In this document: positions 9,135 through 19,124 of the stretch, in pieces | Position numbering within the stretch: the first letter of the stretch is position 1 | Layout: each line of letters starts with the position of its first letter | Assembly: GCF_014697545.1 (NCBI RefSeq) | Contig: NZ_JACJSA010000008.1 | Location: forward strand, 186,001-250,000 | DNA length: 64,000 nt | Source: Oscillatoria sp. FACHB-1407 | GTDB lineage: Bacteria; Cyanobacteriota; Cyanobacteriia; Elainellales; Elainellaceae | Reading direction: 5' to 3' | Translations under genes and position numbers: made by a program | The notes under the pieces: model-generated | Told to the model about the DNA's origin: nothing | Databases searched by the model: none | What the model saw: only the letters and a program-made list of their open reading frames with translations

Positions 9135-9368
9135 TCACTGCTTGGTTTTTGTCCGCCAAAACCAACTCATCAAGTTGATTTCTTGCCGCATCTTTTGCAG
9201 GTCGCGGCGATTTTCTTCTGCTACCGCATAATACCACTGGCAATATTCCTCAAGGGCTTGCCGATAACGCACCTCCTCATAAAACTCATAGGAGGTTTTG
9301 TGGATTTCGAGTACCTCTATGGTGGGCTGAGGGACAGGAACGATTTCTCTGACAAAAAAATTCGACAC
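9135..9368 (-). CDS. Small conserved-looking hypothetical protein
   Basis: 77 residues, not recognised as a named family. The middle is rich in aromatic and charged residues (YEFYEEVRYRQALEEYCQWYYAVAEENRRDLQ) and predicted helical. No signal peptide or membrane segment. An ATG start and protein-like composition support it as a real gene. The other frames here are less plausible. Confidence 0.5.
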   Translation of the reverse strand: MSNFFVREIVPVPQPTIEVLEIHKTSYEFYEEVRYRQALEEYCQWYYAVAEENRRDLQKMRQEINLMSWFWRTKTKQ

Positions 9369-9436
9369 GGCGATCGCCTTTGGGGGTGATGGGAGTCCTT
9401 TACTCAGAGTAGCGCAGGAGAAAAGAGGTCTTCATG

Positions 9437-9568
9437 GGCGTTGCTGATCTTGGCATGAATGAGTCACGAGCAGGATGCTCGCACTGGTCTAAACGATTCA
9501 CCTGCAAGGAGTGTGAGCGTCTCGCTCACGTCTGTGTCAAAATAATCATCCCTCTATTCAGCAACGCC
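9437..9568. mobile_element. MITE-like element with GGCGTTGCTGA ends (family E copy 1)
   Basis: Bounded by GGCGTTGCTGA and its inverted copy TCAGCAACGCC. The interior has two hairpins: CGAGCAGGATGCTCG and GTGAGCGTCTCGCTCAC. The copy at 32170-32294 has the same ends and the same two hairpins. No target duplication is visible here. Confidence 0.7.
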
Positions 9569-9599
9569 TCGGCTCCTAATGAGGCTTTATCTGATTCGC

Positions 9600-10955
9600 T
9601 CATCCTTCATCTCTCGCCTTTCCCTCACTCTCTGCTTGCTTTCGCGCCATCAACAGATACACCATCATTTCGCCTTTGCCTTTGACGTAAATGTCCCCTC
9701 TGGGTTGAAATTCATAGCGATGTTTGAGCCGCTCATATATCGCTGAGGTGACCTGGATGCGTCCGGGTAGCCCCTGTGATTCCATTCGGCTCGCGACATT
9801 GACCGTATCGCCCCAGAGATCATAGATAAACTTCTTCACCCCAATGACCCCCGCCACAACGGGACCTGTGTTAATGCCAACGCGGATGTTAAACGGGCGG
9901 GATCGGGTGCTGTTGAACTCTGCGATCGCCTCCAACATATCCAGTGCCATCTCAGCGATCGCCTCAACGTGATCTTCACGCTCGATCGGTAAGCCACCCA
10001 CCACCATATAAGAATCGCCAATGGTTTTAATCTTTTCTAAACCGTGATGTTCTGCGAGGCGATCAAACTTTGAGAAAATCTGGTTCAGCAGCGTCACCAT
10101 CTCTTGGGGTGGAACATTGCTCGATAGCTCTGTAAAGCCGACAATATCGGCGAATAACACCGTTGCCTCAGCAAAACTCTCGGCGATCGTCCGATGTTCC
10201 TGCTTCAACTGACGCGCCACTGCCTCTGGCAAAATGTTGAGCAGCAACCGTTCCGATTTTTTCTGCTCCTCTTCTAGTTCCTGTCGAGCATGAAATTCTG
10301 CTTGTTGCAACTGCTCATATAAAAAGATGGACAGATTGCAAATGCAACAAAACCAGAAGAGATAGAGCCACAGCGATGAATCCCACACTCCCGGTTTTTC
10401 TTCGGGCAAACCCAAAATGGTGTTGACGGTGAAGTAGTAGAGCAAAACTCCTATCTGGGACACCATATGTAGTTGCCAGCGCACAGGCATCAGGGTGGCT
10501 TGCGCTAGAAATACAAGCGTCCAGGCAAACACTCCCGGGAAAGCAACGCCTCGTAAGGTTGCCCATACTTGCTCAATCAAGGTAATCGACCACGAGCACG
10601 CTAAGAAAACCCATTCTGGGGATCGCTGCCCCACCGGGAGCCGCAGCAGCACGAGGGAGATCAATAAGCCAACTTCCGTCGCACCCGCCATCAATAGCCA
10701 GGTGGGGTGGCGAGGGCTAACCCCAAGACTGATGAGGATCAGTTCTAGCGTGATGAAGGTGAGATAGGCAATTAGTGCCAGATGAATAGATAGCCGCAAT
10801 CGCCGCCGCAAAAACCTCTTGCGCCACACCTTGTAACGTGCCGAAACAGGAGACTGCTCCTCCTGATGAGGCATCTCTAAAACCTTTGATGCATAAGCAG
10901 TTAGGCTTTTAATGAACACTCTTCGCCACACAATGAAGGGCAACTTGCAATGCAA
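9600..10955 (-). CDS. Membrane-anchored class III adenylate cyclase
   Basis: Makes cAMP from ATP. An N-terminal region (about residues 55-215) holds roughly six hydrophobic helices. A short coiled coil (about 215-240) leads to the catalytic domain. Metal-binding FADIVGFT (Asp270), Lys310 in KIKTIGDSY and Asp379 in YDLWGDTVN, the Lys/Asp pair that selects adenine, argue for adenylate rather than guanylate cyclase. The NVASRM transition-state Asn/Arg are also present. The order membrane domain, coiled coil, single cyclase domain is common in cyanobacteria. M28 (10874) may be the true start, since the first 27 residues look unstructured and no ribosome-binding site precedes 10955. Confidence 0.9.
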   Translation of the reverse strand: MHCKLPFIVWRRVFIKSLTAYASKVLEMPHQEEQSPVSARYKVWRKRFLRRRLRLSIHLALIAYLTFITLELILISLGVSPRHPTWLLMAGATEVGLLISLVLLRLPVGQRSPEWVFLACSWSITLIEQVWATLRGVAFPGVFAWTLVFLAQATLMPVRWQLHMVSQIGVLLYYFTVNTILGLPEEKPGVWDSSLWLYLFWFCCICNLSIFLYEQLQQAEFHARQELEEEQKKSERLLLNILPEAVARQLKQEHRTIAESFAEATVLFADIVGFTELSSNVPPQEMVTLLNQIFSKFDRLAEHHGLEKIKTIGDSYMVVGGLPIEREDHVEAIAEMALDMLEAIAEFNSTRSRPFNIRVGINTGPVVAGVIGVKKFIYDLWGDTVNVASRMESQGLPGRIQVTSAIYERLKHRYEFQPRGDIYVKGKGEMMVYLLMARKQAESEGKARDEG

Positions 10956-11077
10956 TCAACAGGTGGTTATCAGATCATTGCAACAACACAATTCTGTTAT
11001 CTATAACTCTAAGGGTTAGAGCTTCCGTATGAATAGATTTTGTTGATAGATTGACTTTTAGCAGGTGAAACAGAGCA

Positions 11078-11584
11078 ATGTGGCAACACCCCGACTATTT
11101 GGTACACCGCCACTGGATGGAGCGGGCGATCGCCCTGGCAGAGACAGCGGGTCAGGCGGGTGAGGTGCCCGTTGGAGCCGTCATCGTTGGAGCCACGGGG
11201 GAATTAATTGCTGAAGGCGAAAATCGCCGAGAACGGGATCATGATCCCACGGCACATGCTGAGATTCTGGCACTCCGAGCAGCGGGGCGATCGCTACAAA
11301 GCTGGCACTTAAACGACTGTACACTTTACGTGACTTTAGAACCCTGTCCTATGTGTGCCGGGGCGATCATTCAAGCCCGCTTAGGGACTCTGGTCTATGG
11401 GGTAGACGATCCCAAAAGTGGTGCAGTTCGGACGGTGCTCAACCTGCCAGATAGTGCCTGTTCTAACCATCGCTTGCCAGTCTGGGGAGGCATTTTAGAG
11501 GCACCCTGTCGGCAGCAATTGCAAGCCTGGTTTGCCCAACGCCGTCGTAAAGGGATGGATGGCATTGGCACTCCAAATGAGTAG
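11078..11584 (+). CDS. tadA: tRNA-specific adenosine deaminase
   Basis: Converts A34 to inosine in the tRNA-Arg(ACG) wobble position. The cytidine-deaminase-fold zinc site is complete: His60 and catalytic Glu62 in HAE, and Cys90/Cys93 in PCPMCAGAI. The 168 residues fit the family. Start ATG at 11078. Confidence 0.93.
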   Translation: MWQHPDYLVHRHWMERAIALAETAGQAGEVPVGAVIVGATGELIAEGENRRERDHDPTAHAEILALRAAGRSLQSWHLNDCTLYVTLEPCPMCAGAIIQARLGTLVYGVDDPKSGAVRTVLNLPDSACSNHRLPVWGGILEAPCRQQLQAWFAQRRRKGMDGIGTPNE

Positions 11585-11782
11585 ACTTGACAATTCCTAC
11601 GCGCTGATATGGTAGATCATTAATATTCGTCACCGCTGAAAATTTCTCCCTTTAGTTATGCCGGGACAGACATGGAACTGTCCCAGCGACGGAAGGTATC
11701 ACCTGTGAAACAATTTATGGTGTATTTAGTCAAGGCTTAAAACGCTTTGAAGGGTTCGTAGCTGGTTTTTTAGTCGATAACT
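11585..11782. other. Intergenic region with a short hairpin
   Basis: Between tadA and the acyltransferase gene. It contains GGGACAG...CTGTCCC (arms 11663-11669 and 11678-11684) with no U-run, so it is not an obvious terminator. No gene recognised. Confidence 0.35.
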
Positions 11783-12517
11783 ATGGTTTCGTTTAACTAT
11801 CTCAAACATTCCGCTGAAACCCTGGTGCCGATATCCCGGCAGGTTGACCCAATTGACTCGCGTTTTTCTCCCTGGTTAACTCCGTTAGCCTATCCCTTAG
11901 TCGGTGGATTAGTCCTCCCAAATTTCTTTAAGCAGATTAAAGTCTCTGGGCAAGAGAATCTACCAACTGATGGACCCGTGATTCTAGCTCCAACCCATCG
12001 CTCTCGTTGGGATGCGCTAATTCTAGGGTGGGTTGCAGGACGGGGAGTCACTGGGCGCGATTTGCGGTTTATGGTATCTTCTAGCGAAGTCCAAGGGATT
12101 CAAGGATGGTTTATTCGCCGTTTAGGTGGGTTTCCGGTCAATCCCAAACAACCTGCGATCGCCAGTCTGCGGCATGGTGTCGAGATTTTGCAAAACCGCC
12201 AGATGATGGTGATTTTCCCGGAAGGCGGCATTTTCCGAGATACTGAAGTGCATCCGCTCAAACCTGGATTAGCTCGACTTGCCTTGCAAGCTGAGACAAG
12301 CCAACCTGGATTAGGCGTTCAAATCGTTCCAATCAGCTTGCGTTACAGCGATCCCTACGTAGCGTGGCGTAGCACAATATCCATTCAAATTGGTGCCCCC
12401 CTACAAGCCGCACACTACAACCAGGGCATCGCGAAGCAAAACGCCCAACACCTGACTCAGGACTTAGAAACCGCGTTGAAGCAACTAGCTATCACCAATG
12501 ATTTGCCCATGACGTGA
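11783..12517 (+). CDS. 1-acyl-sn-glycerol-3-phosphate acyltransferase (PlsC-like)
   Basis: A glycerolipid acyltransferase making phosphatidic acid at the membrane. The catalytic motif is THRSRWD (His72, Asp77; a variant of NHxxxxD), and the glycerophosphate-binding motif is FPEGG. A 244-residue single domain. The substrate is inferred from family membership; several PlsC-like paralogues usually exist per cyanobacterial genome, so I leave the symbol blank. Confidence 0.88.
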   Translation: MVSFNYLKHSAETLVPISRQVDPIDSRFSPWLTPLAYPLVGGLVLPNFFKQIKVSGQENLPTDGPVILAPTHRSRWDALILGWVAGRGVTGRDLRFMVSSSEVQGIQGWFIRRLGGFPVNPKQPAIASLRHGVEILQNRQMMVIFPEGGIFRDTEVHPLKPGLARLALQAETSQPGLGVQIVPISLRYSDPYVAWRSTISIQIGAPLQAAHYNQGIAKQNAQHLTQDLETALKQLAITNDLPMT

Positions 12518-12665
12518 ATCATGGGGAGTGGAGAAGAGAGCATTTGTCATCCGTCAGATGAGGAATCGCCGATAACAATAGACCACTAACCCCGTTGTCC
12601 CTGGATGCAACTCATAACGGACAAAGTGGATTAGCATTAGAAATGCTACTTCCAGTTTGAAAAAT

Positions 12666-13259
12666 ATGTCCCAGGAGTTGTTGCGATCGCTGGTTTGGAT
12701 GGATTATCGTCTGGCACTTCTATTTTTGGTAGTCGTGCCGTTGGTGCTGTCGGTGTGGGTTCTGGTCCGGCAGTTAGAGGCGATGCAGCGGCTTCTTGTG
12801 ATTTATTGGCGGGTGTCGAGCCTGTTGGCGATTACAGTCTATTTGCTCATTGCCAGCATTCCCGTCGGGTTCATTACTGGCTTAATGGCACGAATTCTGA
12901 TTCCCATTGGTCTGTGGTTTTGGGTTGACCTCAACGAAGAGATTGAAGACCAGCCCAAAAGCCTCCTAAAACTGGTTTTAACCTCCTGGCGTTGGGCAGC
13001 AAGTCTCTATTGCGCCCTGGGGGCGATCGCCATGTTGCCCATTTTGCAATGTGCGCTGTCTACCACCGCGTTGAACCAACCTTTCTGTCAGGTGTGGCAG
13101 GAACCACCATTTCTCTTTAGAGAGTTTTTTCACCGTAACTTGACCCCCCCATTCCTGGGCTTCTTTGGCATCGTAGCCCTGGTTATTTATGTCCTCTATC
13201 TGGGTTACTTTGTTTTTGTTCGGCTAGCTAAACAAGGTCGCATCGCCATCGAACAATGA
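12666..13259 (+). CDS. DUF3177-type membrane protein
   Basis: About 197 residues with five hydrophobic segments, and RWAASLY and LYLGYFVFVRLAKQGR near the C-terminus. I recognise it as the cyanobacterial DUF3177 family; function unknown. The longest frame begins with TTG at 12657, but the ATG at 12666 (MSQELL) is more likely. Its stop overlaps the next gene's start by four bases (ATGA), so the two are translationally coupled. Confidence 0.8.
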   Translation: MSQELLRSLVWMDYRLALLFLVVVPLVLSVWVLVRQLEAMQRLLVIYWRVSSLLAITVYLLIASIPVGFITGLMARILIPIGLWFWVDLNEEIEDQPKSLLKLVLTSWRWAASLYCALGAIAMLPILQCALSTTALNQPFCQVWQEPPFLFREFFHRNLTPPFLGFFGIVALVIYVLYLGYFVFVRLAKQGRIAIEQ

Positions 13260-13552
13260 GCCAATTGGGTTACAGACTAGAGCAGTACACCATCAAACGC
13301 CCGCAAGAGGTGCTGTTGGTCACTGTTGAAATCGACGGAGAGCTAGACCAAATTCTGATTTTTAAGGGCTTCTCCAGTTCCTTAATTCGCCCAACGGCTT
13401 ACGATCCGGACGTGCCGATGCTCTCTGATGATGCACACATTGTGGCGATCGATCGCCTGCAAGCTCCGTATCTACCAGATAATCCACACTACCTTCAGCA
13501 GGGGTTAACGGTGGAGGCGATCCACGAATTACTTGAAGTGGTGGGCGTGTGA
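13256..13552 (+). CDS. Small conserved cyanobacterial protein
   Basis: 98 residues, soluble, with EVLLVTVEIDGELDQILIFKGFSSSL and a proline-rich turn (YLPDNPHYLQQG). I believe it belongs to a small family shared with plastids (DUF7734-like), but the name is from memory. It overlaps the DUF3177 gene by four bases, which argues for a shared process. Confidence 0.72.
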   Translation: MSQLGYRLEQYTIKRPQEVLLVTVEIDGELDQILIFKGFSSSLIRPTAYDPDVPMLSDDAHIVAIDRLQAPYLPDNPHYLQQGLTVEAIHELLEVVGV

Positions 13553-13557
13553 AAGGG

Positions 13558-13679
13558 AAAGGATGAGGGATGAAGGATGAAGGATAAAGGATGAAGGATG
13601 AAGGATGAAGGATGAGGGATGAAGGATGAGGGATAAAGGATGAAGGATGAAGGATGAAGGATGAGGGATGAGGGATGAG
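13558..13679. repeat. Heptad STRR tract, about 17 units
   Basis: A continuous run of 7-base units GGATGAA, GGATGAG and GGATAAA directly after the stop codon of the preceding small gene. Substitutions stay in phase, so the period is preserved across the tract. It fills most of the 340-base gap before glmM. Short tandemly repeated heptads of this kind are a known cyanobacterial feature. Confidence 0.9.
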
Positions 13680-13892
13680 TAGGAGGCACAAGAACTGGAG
13701 TGCAGACAAAACCGACCTGTGTCGGTGCTGCAACGCTGCTTAACACCAAAGTTAATTTTTATTGAGTAGGGGTTGAACTTTAAGGCTTTTTCCTGATCCG
13801 GTGAGTCTCATCTGTCTGATGAAGTATGTAGACTTGCGGAGCGAAGATGCTATGCTCCACTGTGAGTGTGATGTGTGGAGTGAATTTTAAGC

Positions 13893-15368
13893 ATGGTTTT
13901 ATCCTCTGTATCCCTGGATGATGTCTTGTCACCCAAACCCTCGATCCCTACAACTGATGAACGAGTGAGTGCGATTATCGCGGAAGTAACCCAGGCGATC
14001 GCCCTTCCCTCTAGCAAGTTGTTTGGCACGGATGGCATTCGTGGGCGAGTTGGAGACTTGCTGACAGCACCCCTGACACGACGAATCGGGTTTTGGGCTG
14101 GGCAAGTGTTGCAACAATCGGTTGTCTCATCTGGACCCGTTATTGTTGGACAAGACTCCCGCAACTCCAGTGATATGTTGGCAGCGGCGTTGTCAGATGG
14201 GTTGACAGCGGCAGGGGTTGAAGTCTGGAATTTGGGGTTGTGCCCAACGCCGGCCGTCGCTTATCTCACCAGTATCAGTGAGGCGATCGGTGGGGTCATG
14301 ATCTCCGCCAGTCATAATCCTCCTGAGGACAACGGCATCAAGTTCTTTGGAACGACTGGTACAAAGCTGTCGAGCAAGCTCCAGGCTCAAATCGAAGCAG
14401 CCGTGCGAGGAGAAGGCACCTGGGAGCCGAGCCTGACACCTGTTCACCTAGGGCAACACTGCGATCGCCCCGAACTTGTCTCCACCTACGCTGAATCACT
14501 TCAGGCATCCTTGCCTCACGTTAGTCTGCACGGTTTGCGGATCGTGCTGGATTTAGCCTGGGGCGCAGCAGCCCACCTAGCTCCTCAAGTGTTTAAGGCG
14601 TTGGGGGCAGAGGTGATTGCACTGCACAACCGCCCTGATGGCGATCGCATCAATGTTAAGTGTGGTTCAACCCATCTGGAACCCTTAAAAGCGGCTGTTT
14701 TGGAACACAAAGCTGACATGGGTTTTGCCTTTGATGGCGATGCCGATCGCGTCCTCGCAGTCGATGGTACGGGGCGCGTTGTGGATGGAGATTACATCCT
14801 TTACTTCTGGGGTCAGGCATTGCAACGCGCTAATCTGCTGCCCCACAACACGATCATTGCCACGGTCATGTCCAACCTTGGCTTTGAGCGAGCCTGGGAG
14901 CAGCAGGGCGGTACTTTGGTTCGCACTGCCGTTGGAGATCAGTACGTCCACGCTGAAATGGTGCAGCGAGGTTGTGTGCTCGGCGGTGAGCAATCTGGAC
15001 ACATCCTCTGTCGCCACTACAGCGTTTCGGGGGATGGGGTGCTGACGGCTCTGCATCTGGCGGCTCTAGTGCAGCAATCGGGCACAACCCTGGCAGACAT
15101 GATGCAAAACAGCTTTCAGACCTACCCACAATTGCTGCGAAATGTGCGTGTTGAAGACCGCGATCGCCGCCTCAACTGGCAAAGCTGCGAACCCGTACAA
15201 CAAGCGATCGCCGAAGCCGAAGCGGCAATGGGGAATCAGGGGCGAATCTTAGTCCGTGCCTCTGGGACAGAACCTGTGATTCGGGTCATGGTTGAAGCCG
15301 CCTCTGCCGAATTGACTCAACATTGGTGTGATGCCCTCGTGGCCGTTGTACAGCGACACTTGGCGTAG
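13893..15368 (+). CDS. glmM: Phosphoglucosamine mutase
   Basis: Converts glucosamine-6-phosphate to glucosamine-1-phosphate for UDP-GlcNAc and peptidoglycan. Visible are the GTDGIRG opening, the phospho-serine loop [17 protein letters not shown], the metal-binding DGDADR, the sugar-binding GGEQSGH and the phosphate-binding [11 protein letters not shown] motifs. 491 residues, slightly long because of about 40 extra N-terminal residues before LFGTDGIRG, as often seen in cyanobacteria. Confidence 0.95.
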   Translation: MVLSSVSLDDVLSPKPSIPTTDERVSAIIAEVTQAIALPSSKLFGTDGIRGRVGDLLTAPLTRRIGFWAGQVLQQSVVSSGPVIVGQDSRNSSDMLAAALSDGLTAAGVEVWNLGLCPTPAVAYLTSISEAIGGVMISASHNPPEDNGIKFFGTTGTKLSSKLQAQIEAAVRGEGTWEPSLTPVHLGQHCDRPELVSTYAESLQASLPHVSLHGLRIVLDLAWGAAAHLAPQVFKALGAEVIALHNRPDGDRINVKCGSTHLEPLKAAVLEHKADMGFAFDGDADRVLAVDGTGRVVDGDYILYFWGQALQRANLLPHNTIIATVMSNLGFERAWEQQGGTLVRTAVGDQYVHAEMVQRGCVLGGEQSGHILCRHYSVSGDGVLTALHLAALVQQSGTTLADMMQNSFQTYPQLLRNVRVEDRDRRLNWQSCEPVQQAIAEAEAAMGNQGRILVRASGTEPVIRVMVEAASAELTQHWCDALVAVVQRHLA

Positions 15369-15511
15369 AGCGATACTGGTCAATCGTTAATCGTCAATTG
15401 ACTATTGACCATCAACGATTGACCATTGACCATTGACTACTCGCTTACTTACACTCCACTGACACTCTTCTTTCCTACAATACAGAAGTAGTACGTACGC
15501 TCAGAGGTGCA

Positions 15512-17038
15512 ATGGCTCGTACCCCCACGCTGCGGTTTGATCGGGGCACGCTGATCCTTCATCCGCCCCCCAAAGGAAAAGGGTGGATGGATTATGCTAC
15601 CTGGGATGACCGCGTGGAGCGGTTCCGCATTCCAGCAATGCATTACCGGGAATTGGTAGAGACGTTGCAAGCCGAAGGAATCGCGTTTACCGATGAGGCA
15701 AAAGGGTTTGAGGCGATCGCCCTAAAAACTGCCTTAGAGCGCGAACCCTATCCTCATCAACAAGAGGCACTCGCTGCCTGGACTCAAGCGGGACGCCGGG
15801 GAGTGGTGGTGTTGCCCACCGCTGCTGGAAAGACCTACCTGGCACAGATGGCGATGCAGGTTACCCCTCGAAATGCCCTGATTACGGTTCCCACATTGGA
15901 TTTGATGCATCAGTGGTATGCTCACCTGTTAGCCGCATTTCCGGATGCAGACGTGGGCTTGCTGGGGGGTGGCTCTAAGGATCGCACCGCCATTCTGGTA
16001 GCCACTTATGATAGTGCTGCGATTCATGCTGAAACGTTGGGAAATCGCTATGGGTTATTGATTTGTGATGAGTGTCACCACTTGCCCAGTGATTTCAATC
16101 GAGTAATTGCAGAGTACGCGATCGCCCCCTATCGTCTGGGTTTAACCGCAACGCCCGACCGTGCTGATGGCAGACACGCCGATCTCGATACCCTGTTGGG
16201 ATCGGTGGTGTATTATCGCACCGCTGAGGATCTGGCAGGAAAAGCCCTGGCACCCCACGACATCGTTCAGGTCAAGGTCACCCTGTCACAGGAAGAGCGC
16301 GATCGCTACGATCACCTGATTCAAACGCGCAACCAGTTTTTAGAAAAATCCAATTTGTGGCTGGGCACACTGGAAGGATGGCAACGCTTTGTCCAGGCGA
16401 GTGCTCAATCACAAGCAGGACGACGCGCCATGTTAGCTCATCGGGAGGCACGGGCGATCGCTTTGGGCACAGCAGGCAAATTGCGGGTTTTAGCCGATTT
16501 GCTGACACAACACTATCCAGAGCAAACTCTGATTTTTACGAATGACAATGCCACCGTGTATCGCATCTCACAGGACTTCCTGATCCCCGCGATCACCCAT
16601 CAAACCCCCGTCAAAGAACGCCACGACATTTTGCAAAAGTTTCGGGAGGGCACCTACAAAACCCTCGTTGCGTCCCATGTGCTGAACGAGGGGGTAGATG
16701 TGCCTGCTGCCAGTGTTGCTATTTTGCTATCGGGAACTGGCTCAACCCGCGAATACATTCAACGCTTGGGGCGAGTTTTGCGAAAAGGACAAGCCAACAA
16801 AACCGCCATTCTCTACGAAGTCATTGCTGAGGAAACTACGGAGGAAAACGTCTCTCGTCGCCGCCGCACTCCCCCTCAACCCCATCGTCAGCCTCGCCAA
16901 TTAGAACTGGTGCCTACATCTCCGTATGAGGTAGCGGCTCGACGTTTGCCCCTGGCAGCAGAGGAATCTGGTCAGTGGGGAGATGGCACAGGAGAGGAGG
17001 AAGCGAGGGAGCAAGGAGTGGGGAAGGATGAAGGATAA
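15512..17038 (+). CDS. XPB-like superfamily 2 DNA helicase
   Basis: A 508-residue SF2 helicase. An N-terminal damage-recognition-like segment (about 1-75) precedes motif I PTAAGKT (102-108), motif II DECHH (Asp186), motif III LTATP, and in the second RecA domain the VLNEGVDVP and QRLGRVLRKG motifs. It resembles bacterial and archaeal XPB, which works in DNA repair. The nuclease partner often found next to it (Bax1/DUF790) is absent here. The last about 20 residues (rich in E, G and K) are encoded by DNA that merges into GGATGAA heptad repeats, so the C-terminus appears to have been set by repeat sequence. GAGGT precedes the ATG. Confidence 0.85.
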   Translation: MARTPTLRFDRGTLILHPPPKGKGWMDYATWDDRVERFRIPAMHYRELVETLQAEGIAFTDEAKGFEAIALKTALEREPYPHQQEALAAWTQAGRRGVVVLPTAAGKTYLAQMAMQVTPRNALITVPTLDLMHQWYAHLLAAFPDADVGLLGGGSKDRTAILVATYDSAAIHAETLGNRYGLLICDECHHLPSDFNRVIAEYAIAPYRLGLTATPDRADGRHADLDTLLGSVVYYRTAEDLAGKALAPHDIVQVKVTLSQEERDRYDHLIQTRNQFLEKSNLWLGTLEGWQRFVQASAQSQAGRRAMLAHREARAIALGTAGKLRVLADLLTQHYPEQTLIFTNDNATVYRISQDFLIPAITHQTPVKERHDILQKFREGTYKTLVASHVLNEGVDVPAASVAILLSGTGSTREYIQRLGRVLRKGQANKTAILYEVIAEETTEENVSRRRRTPPQPHRQPRQLELVPTSPYEVAARRLPLAAEESGQWGDGTGEEEAREQGVGKDEG

Positions 17039-17188
17039 GGGAGAAGATAGAAGAGGGAAGAGGGAAAAAAGAAGGGGCTAAAGGAAAAAAGACGATACAA
17101 GCTCAAGGCTGAAGGATAAACAGCGAGGTTTTGAAGGATCATCCTGATACTTCAGGCTTCTTTTTCAACTCTCATCTTTTATCCTTTT
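17039..17188. other. Intergenic repeats after the helicase gene
   Basis: A continuation of GGATGAA/GGATAAG-like heptads with purine-rich GAAGAGGGAA runs, then a possible weak hairpin near 17132-17162 (GATCATCCTGATACTTCAGGCTTCTT, imperfect) followed by T-rich DNA that could terminate the helicase transcript. No gene recognised. Confidence 0.35.
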
Positions 17189-17292
17189 ACAGCTATCGCC
17201 ACTTGATTCAGGTTAGAAAGGGTGTGCGGGCTGTGCCCCGGTCAGCGGTTCTACCCCTGCACCCTGTCCTAACCCAAGTCGCTACGGCTATA
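17189..17292. mobile_element. TATAGC/GCCACTT inverted-repeat element (family F copy 1)
   Basis: The left end TACAGCTATCGCCACTTGAT and the complement of the right end (TATAGCCGTAGCGACTTGGG) are inverted repeats, both followed inward by GGTTAG. The interior is GC-rich (GGGTGTGCGGGCTGTGCCCC). It is related to 37849-37946 and to fragments at 39904-40012. Confidence 0.6.
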
Positions 17293-17400
17293 TTTCCCCT
17301 ATGCCTTACCCCTCACGCCCTATACCCTCCTCGACGCAAGCAGGGTCTATCGGGATTCAGTACACTACTAGACGGGGGATGATTTATTGAGGAAACTGGA

Positions 17401-19101
17401 GTGCGCCTGTTTAGGACAGTTGCTGGTTTACGCTGCTATCTCAATCTGGTAAAGCCAGGGTGGCAGGCAAAAGACGAGAACAGGGGGGGCGCGATGCAAA
17501 GCCGTTCCTCTGGGGAGGGCATCACCTTTCCATCTGTTCCGGTGACTGTGGGTTTGGTACCAACCATGGGCGCGTTGCACGAGGGGCATCTCAGCCTGAT
17601 TCGACGGGCGCGTCGTGAGACAGATGTGGTCGTTGTCAGCATTTTCGTTAACCCGCTGCAATTTGGACCCAACGAAGATTTTCAAAAATATCCCCGAACG
17701 CTAGAGTCTGACCAGGTTATTTGTGAACAGGCAGGAGTGGATGTCATTTTTGCACCTAGCGCAGAGGAACTGTATGGAACGGTCGATTTTGCGCCTGCAA
17801 ATTCTGTAAACAAACAGACATTGACACAAGTGATTCCACCTGTTGATATGATGTCGAGATTGTGTGGTCATTTTCGTCCAGGGCACTTTGAAGGGGTTGC
17901 TACCGTAGTCACGAAGCTATTCCATCTGGTGCAGCCCAATCGCGCCTATTTTGGGCAAAAGGACGCTCAACAACTAGCAATTTTGCAACGAGTGGTGAAG
18001 GATTTGAACTTGTCTGTAGAAATTATCCCCTGTCCCATTGTGCGTGAACCCGATGGGTTAGCGTTAAGTTCTCGCAATCGTTACTTAAGTGAACAGCAGC
18101 GATCGCAAGCAACGGTATTGAGCCGCGCTCTGCAACAGGCAGAAGAGCTATTTTGTCGGGGTAACGCCCACAGTGATGACTTGCTTGCCGCAGTCAAGGC
18201 AGAGTTGGCGACAACCCCCGATGTGCGAGTGGAATACGTCGAGTTGGTGCATCCTGAGACGATGATGCCACTAGCGACGGTTGAGGAAGTGGGTTTGCTG
18301 GCGATCGCGGCCTATGTGGGTAATACCCGCTTGATCGACAATATAATTCTGCGAAATCGCCAACCTATTATTGCCATTGATGGACCTGCTGGTGCGGGAA
18401 AGTCAACTGTGGTGCGACAGGTCGCACAAAAACTAGGGTTACTCTATCTCGATACGGGAGCGATGTACCGTGCTGTCACCTGGCTGGTCTTGCAGTCGGG
18501 AGTGGCAATCGATGATGAACCAGCGATCGCGGAATTAGTTAGTCAATGCGACATCGTGTTGGAGAATCCCGAAGAGGACTCTTCCGCAGAGCCGATTCAC
18601 ATGCACACATCACTACTTAAGCCGAGGGTCTGGATCAACGGTCAGGATGTCACGCAGGTCATCCGTAGCCCCGAAGTTACGGCTCAAGTGTCTGCGATCG
18701 CGGCTCAAGCGGCGGTGCGACAAGCCTTGGTCAAGCGTCAACAGGAGTATGGGCGCAAGGGGGGTGTCGTCATGGATGGGCGCGATATTGGCACTCACGT
18801 TTTCCCAGATGCCGAACTCAAAATTTTCTTGACCGCATCGGTACAGGAACGGGCACGCCGACGGCAGTTAGATTTGAAAAATCAGGGACAACTTGAAATC
18901 GACCTGGAAGAACTGGAACGAAGCATCTTTGAGCGCGATCGCAAAGACAGTACCCGTGCGATCTCCCCGTTGCAAAAAGCAGCAGATGCGATTGAAATTG
19001 TCACAGATGGAATGACGATCGCAGAAGTAACCCACAAAATCATTGATCTTTATCGCCAACGGTTGGCAGTCAACCCAACGTCACAAACCCGTGACCATTG
19101 A
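17401..19101 (+). CDS. panC/cmk: Bifunctional pantothenate synthetase / cytidylate kinase
   Basis: A cyanobacterial fusion of two enzymes. Residues about 1-320 are PanC, which joins pantoate and beta-alanine: VPTMGALHEGH (HIGH-type ATP motif), FVNPLQFGPNED and the SSRNRYLS lid. Residues about 322-560 are CMP kinase: the P-loop IAIDGPAGAGKST, DTGAMYRAVT, the DGRDIGTHVFP segment and RARRR. The start is GTG at 17401 (GAGGAAA upstream), which gives the conserved N-terminus MRLFRTVAGLRCYL. A basic, glycine-rich insertion (about residues 20-40) precedes the first motif and is unusual; it may be a local expansion. Confidence 0.95.
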   Translation: MRLFRTVAGLRCYLNLVKPGWQAKDENRGGAMQSRSSGEGITFPSVPVTVGLVPTMGALHEGHLSLIRRARRETDVVVVSIFVNPLQFGPNEDFQKYPRTLESDQVICEQAGVDVIFAPSAEELYGTVDFAPANSVNKQTLTQVIPPVDMMSRLCGHFRPGHFEGVATVVTKLFHLVQPNRAYFGQKDAQQLAILQRVVKDLNLSVEIIPCPIVREPDGLALSSRNRYLSEQQRSQATVLSRALQQAEELFCRGNAHSDDLLAAVKAELATTPDVRVEYVELVHPETMMPLATVEEVGLLAIAAYVGNTRLIDNIILRNRQPIIAIDGPAGAGKSTVVRQVAQKLGLLYLDTGAMYRAVTWLVLQSGVAIDDEPAIAELVSQCDIVLENPEEDSSAEPIHMHTSLLKPRVWINGQDVTQVIRSPEVTAQVSAIAAQAAVRQALVKRQQEYGRKGGVVMDGRDIGTHVFPDAELKIFLTASVQERARRRQLDLKNQGQLEIDLEELERSIFERDRKDSTRAISPLQKAADAIEIVTDGMTIAEVTHKIIDLYRQRLAVNPTSQTRDH

Positions 19102-19124
19102 CGCGGCTATAGCCGTAGCTAATG

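Noticed and set aside
17131-17382. 83-residue frame between the helicase and panC-cmk
   Set aside because: It covers a TATAGC-ended element and has no protein-like pattern.
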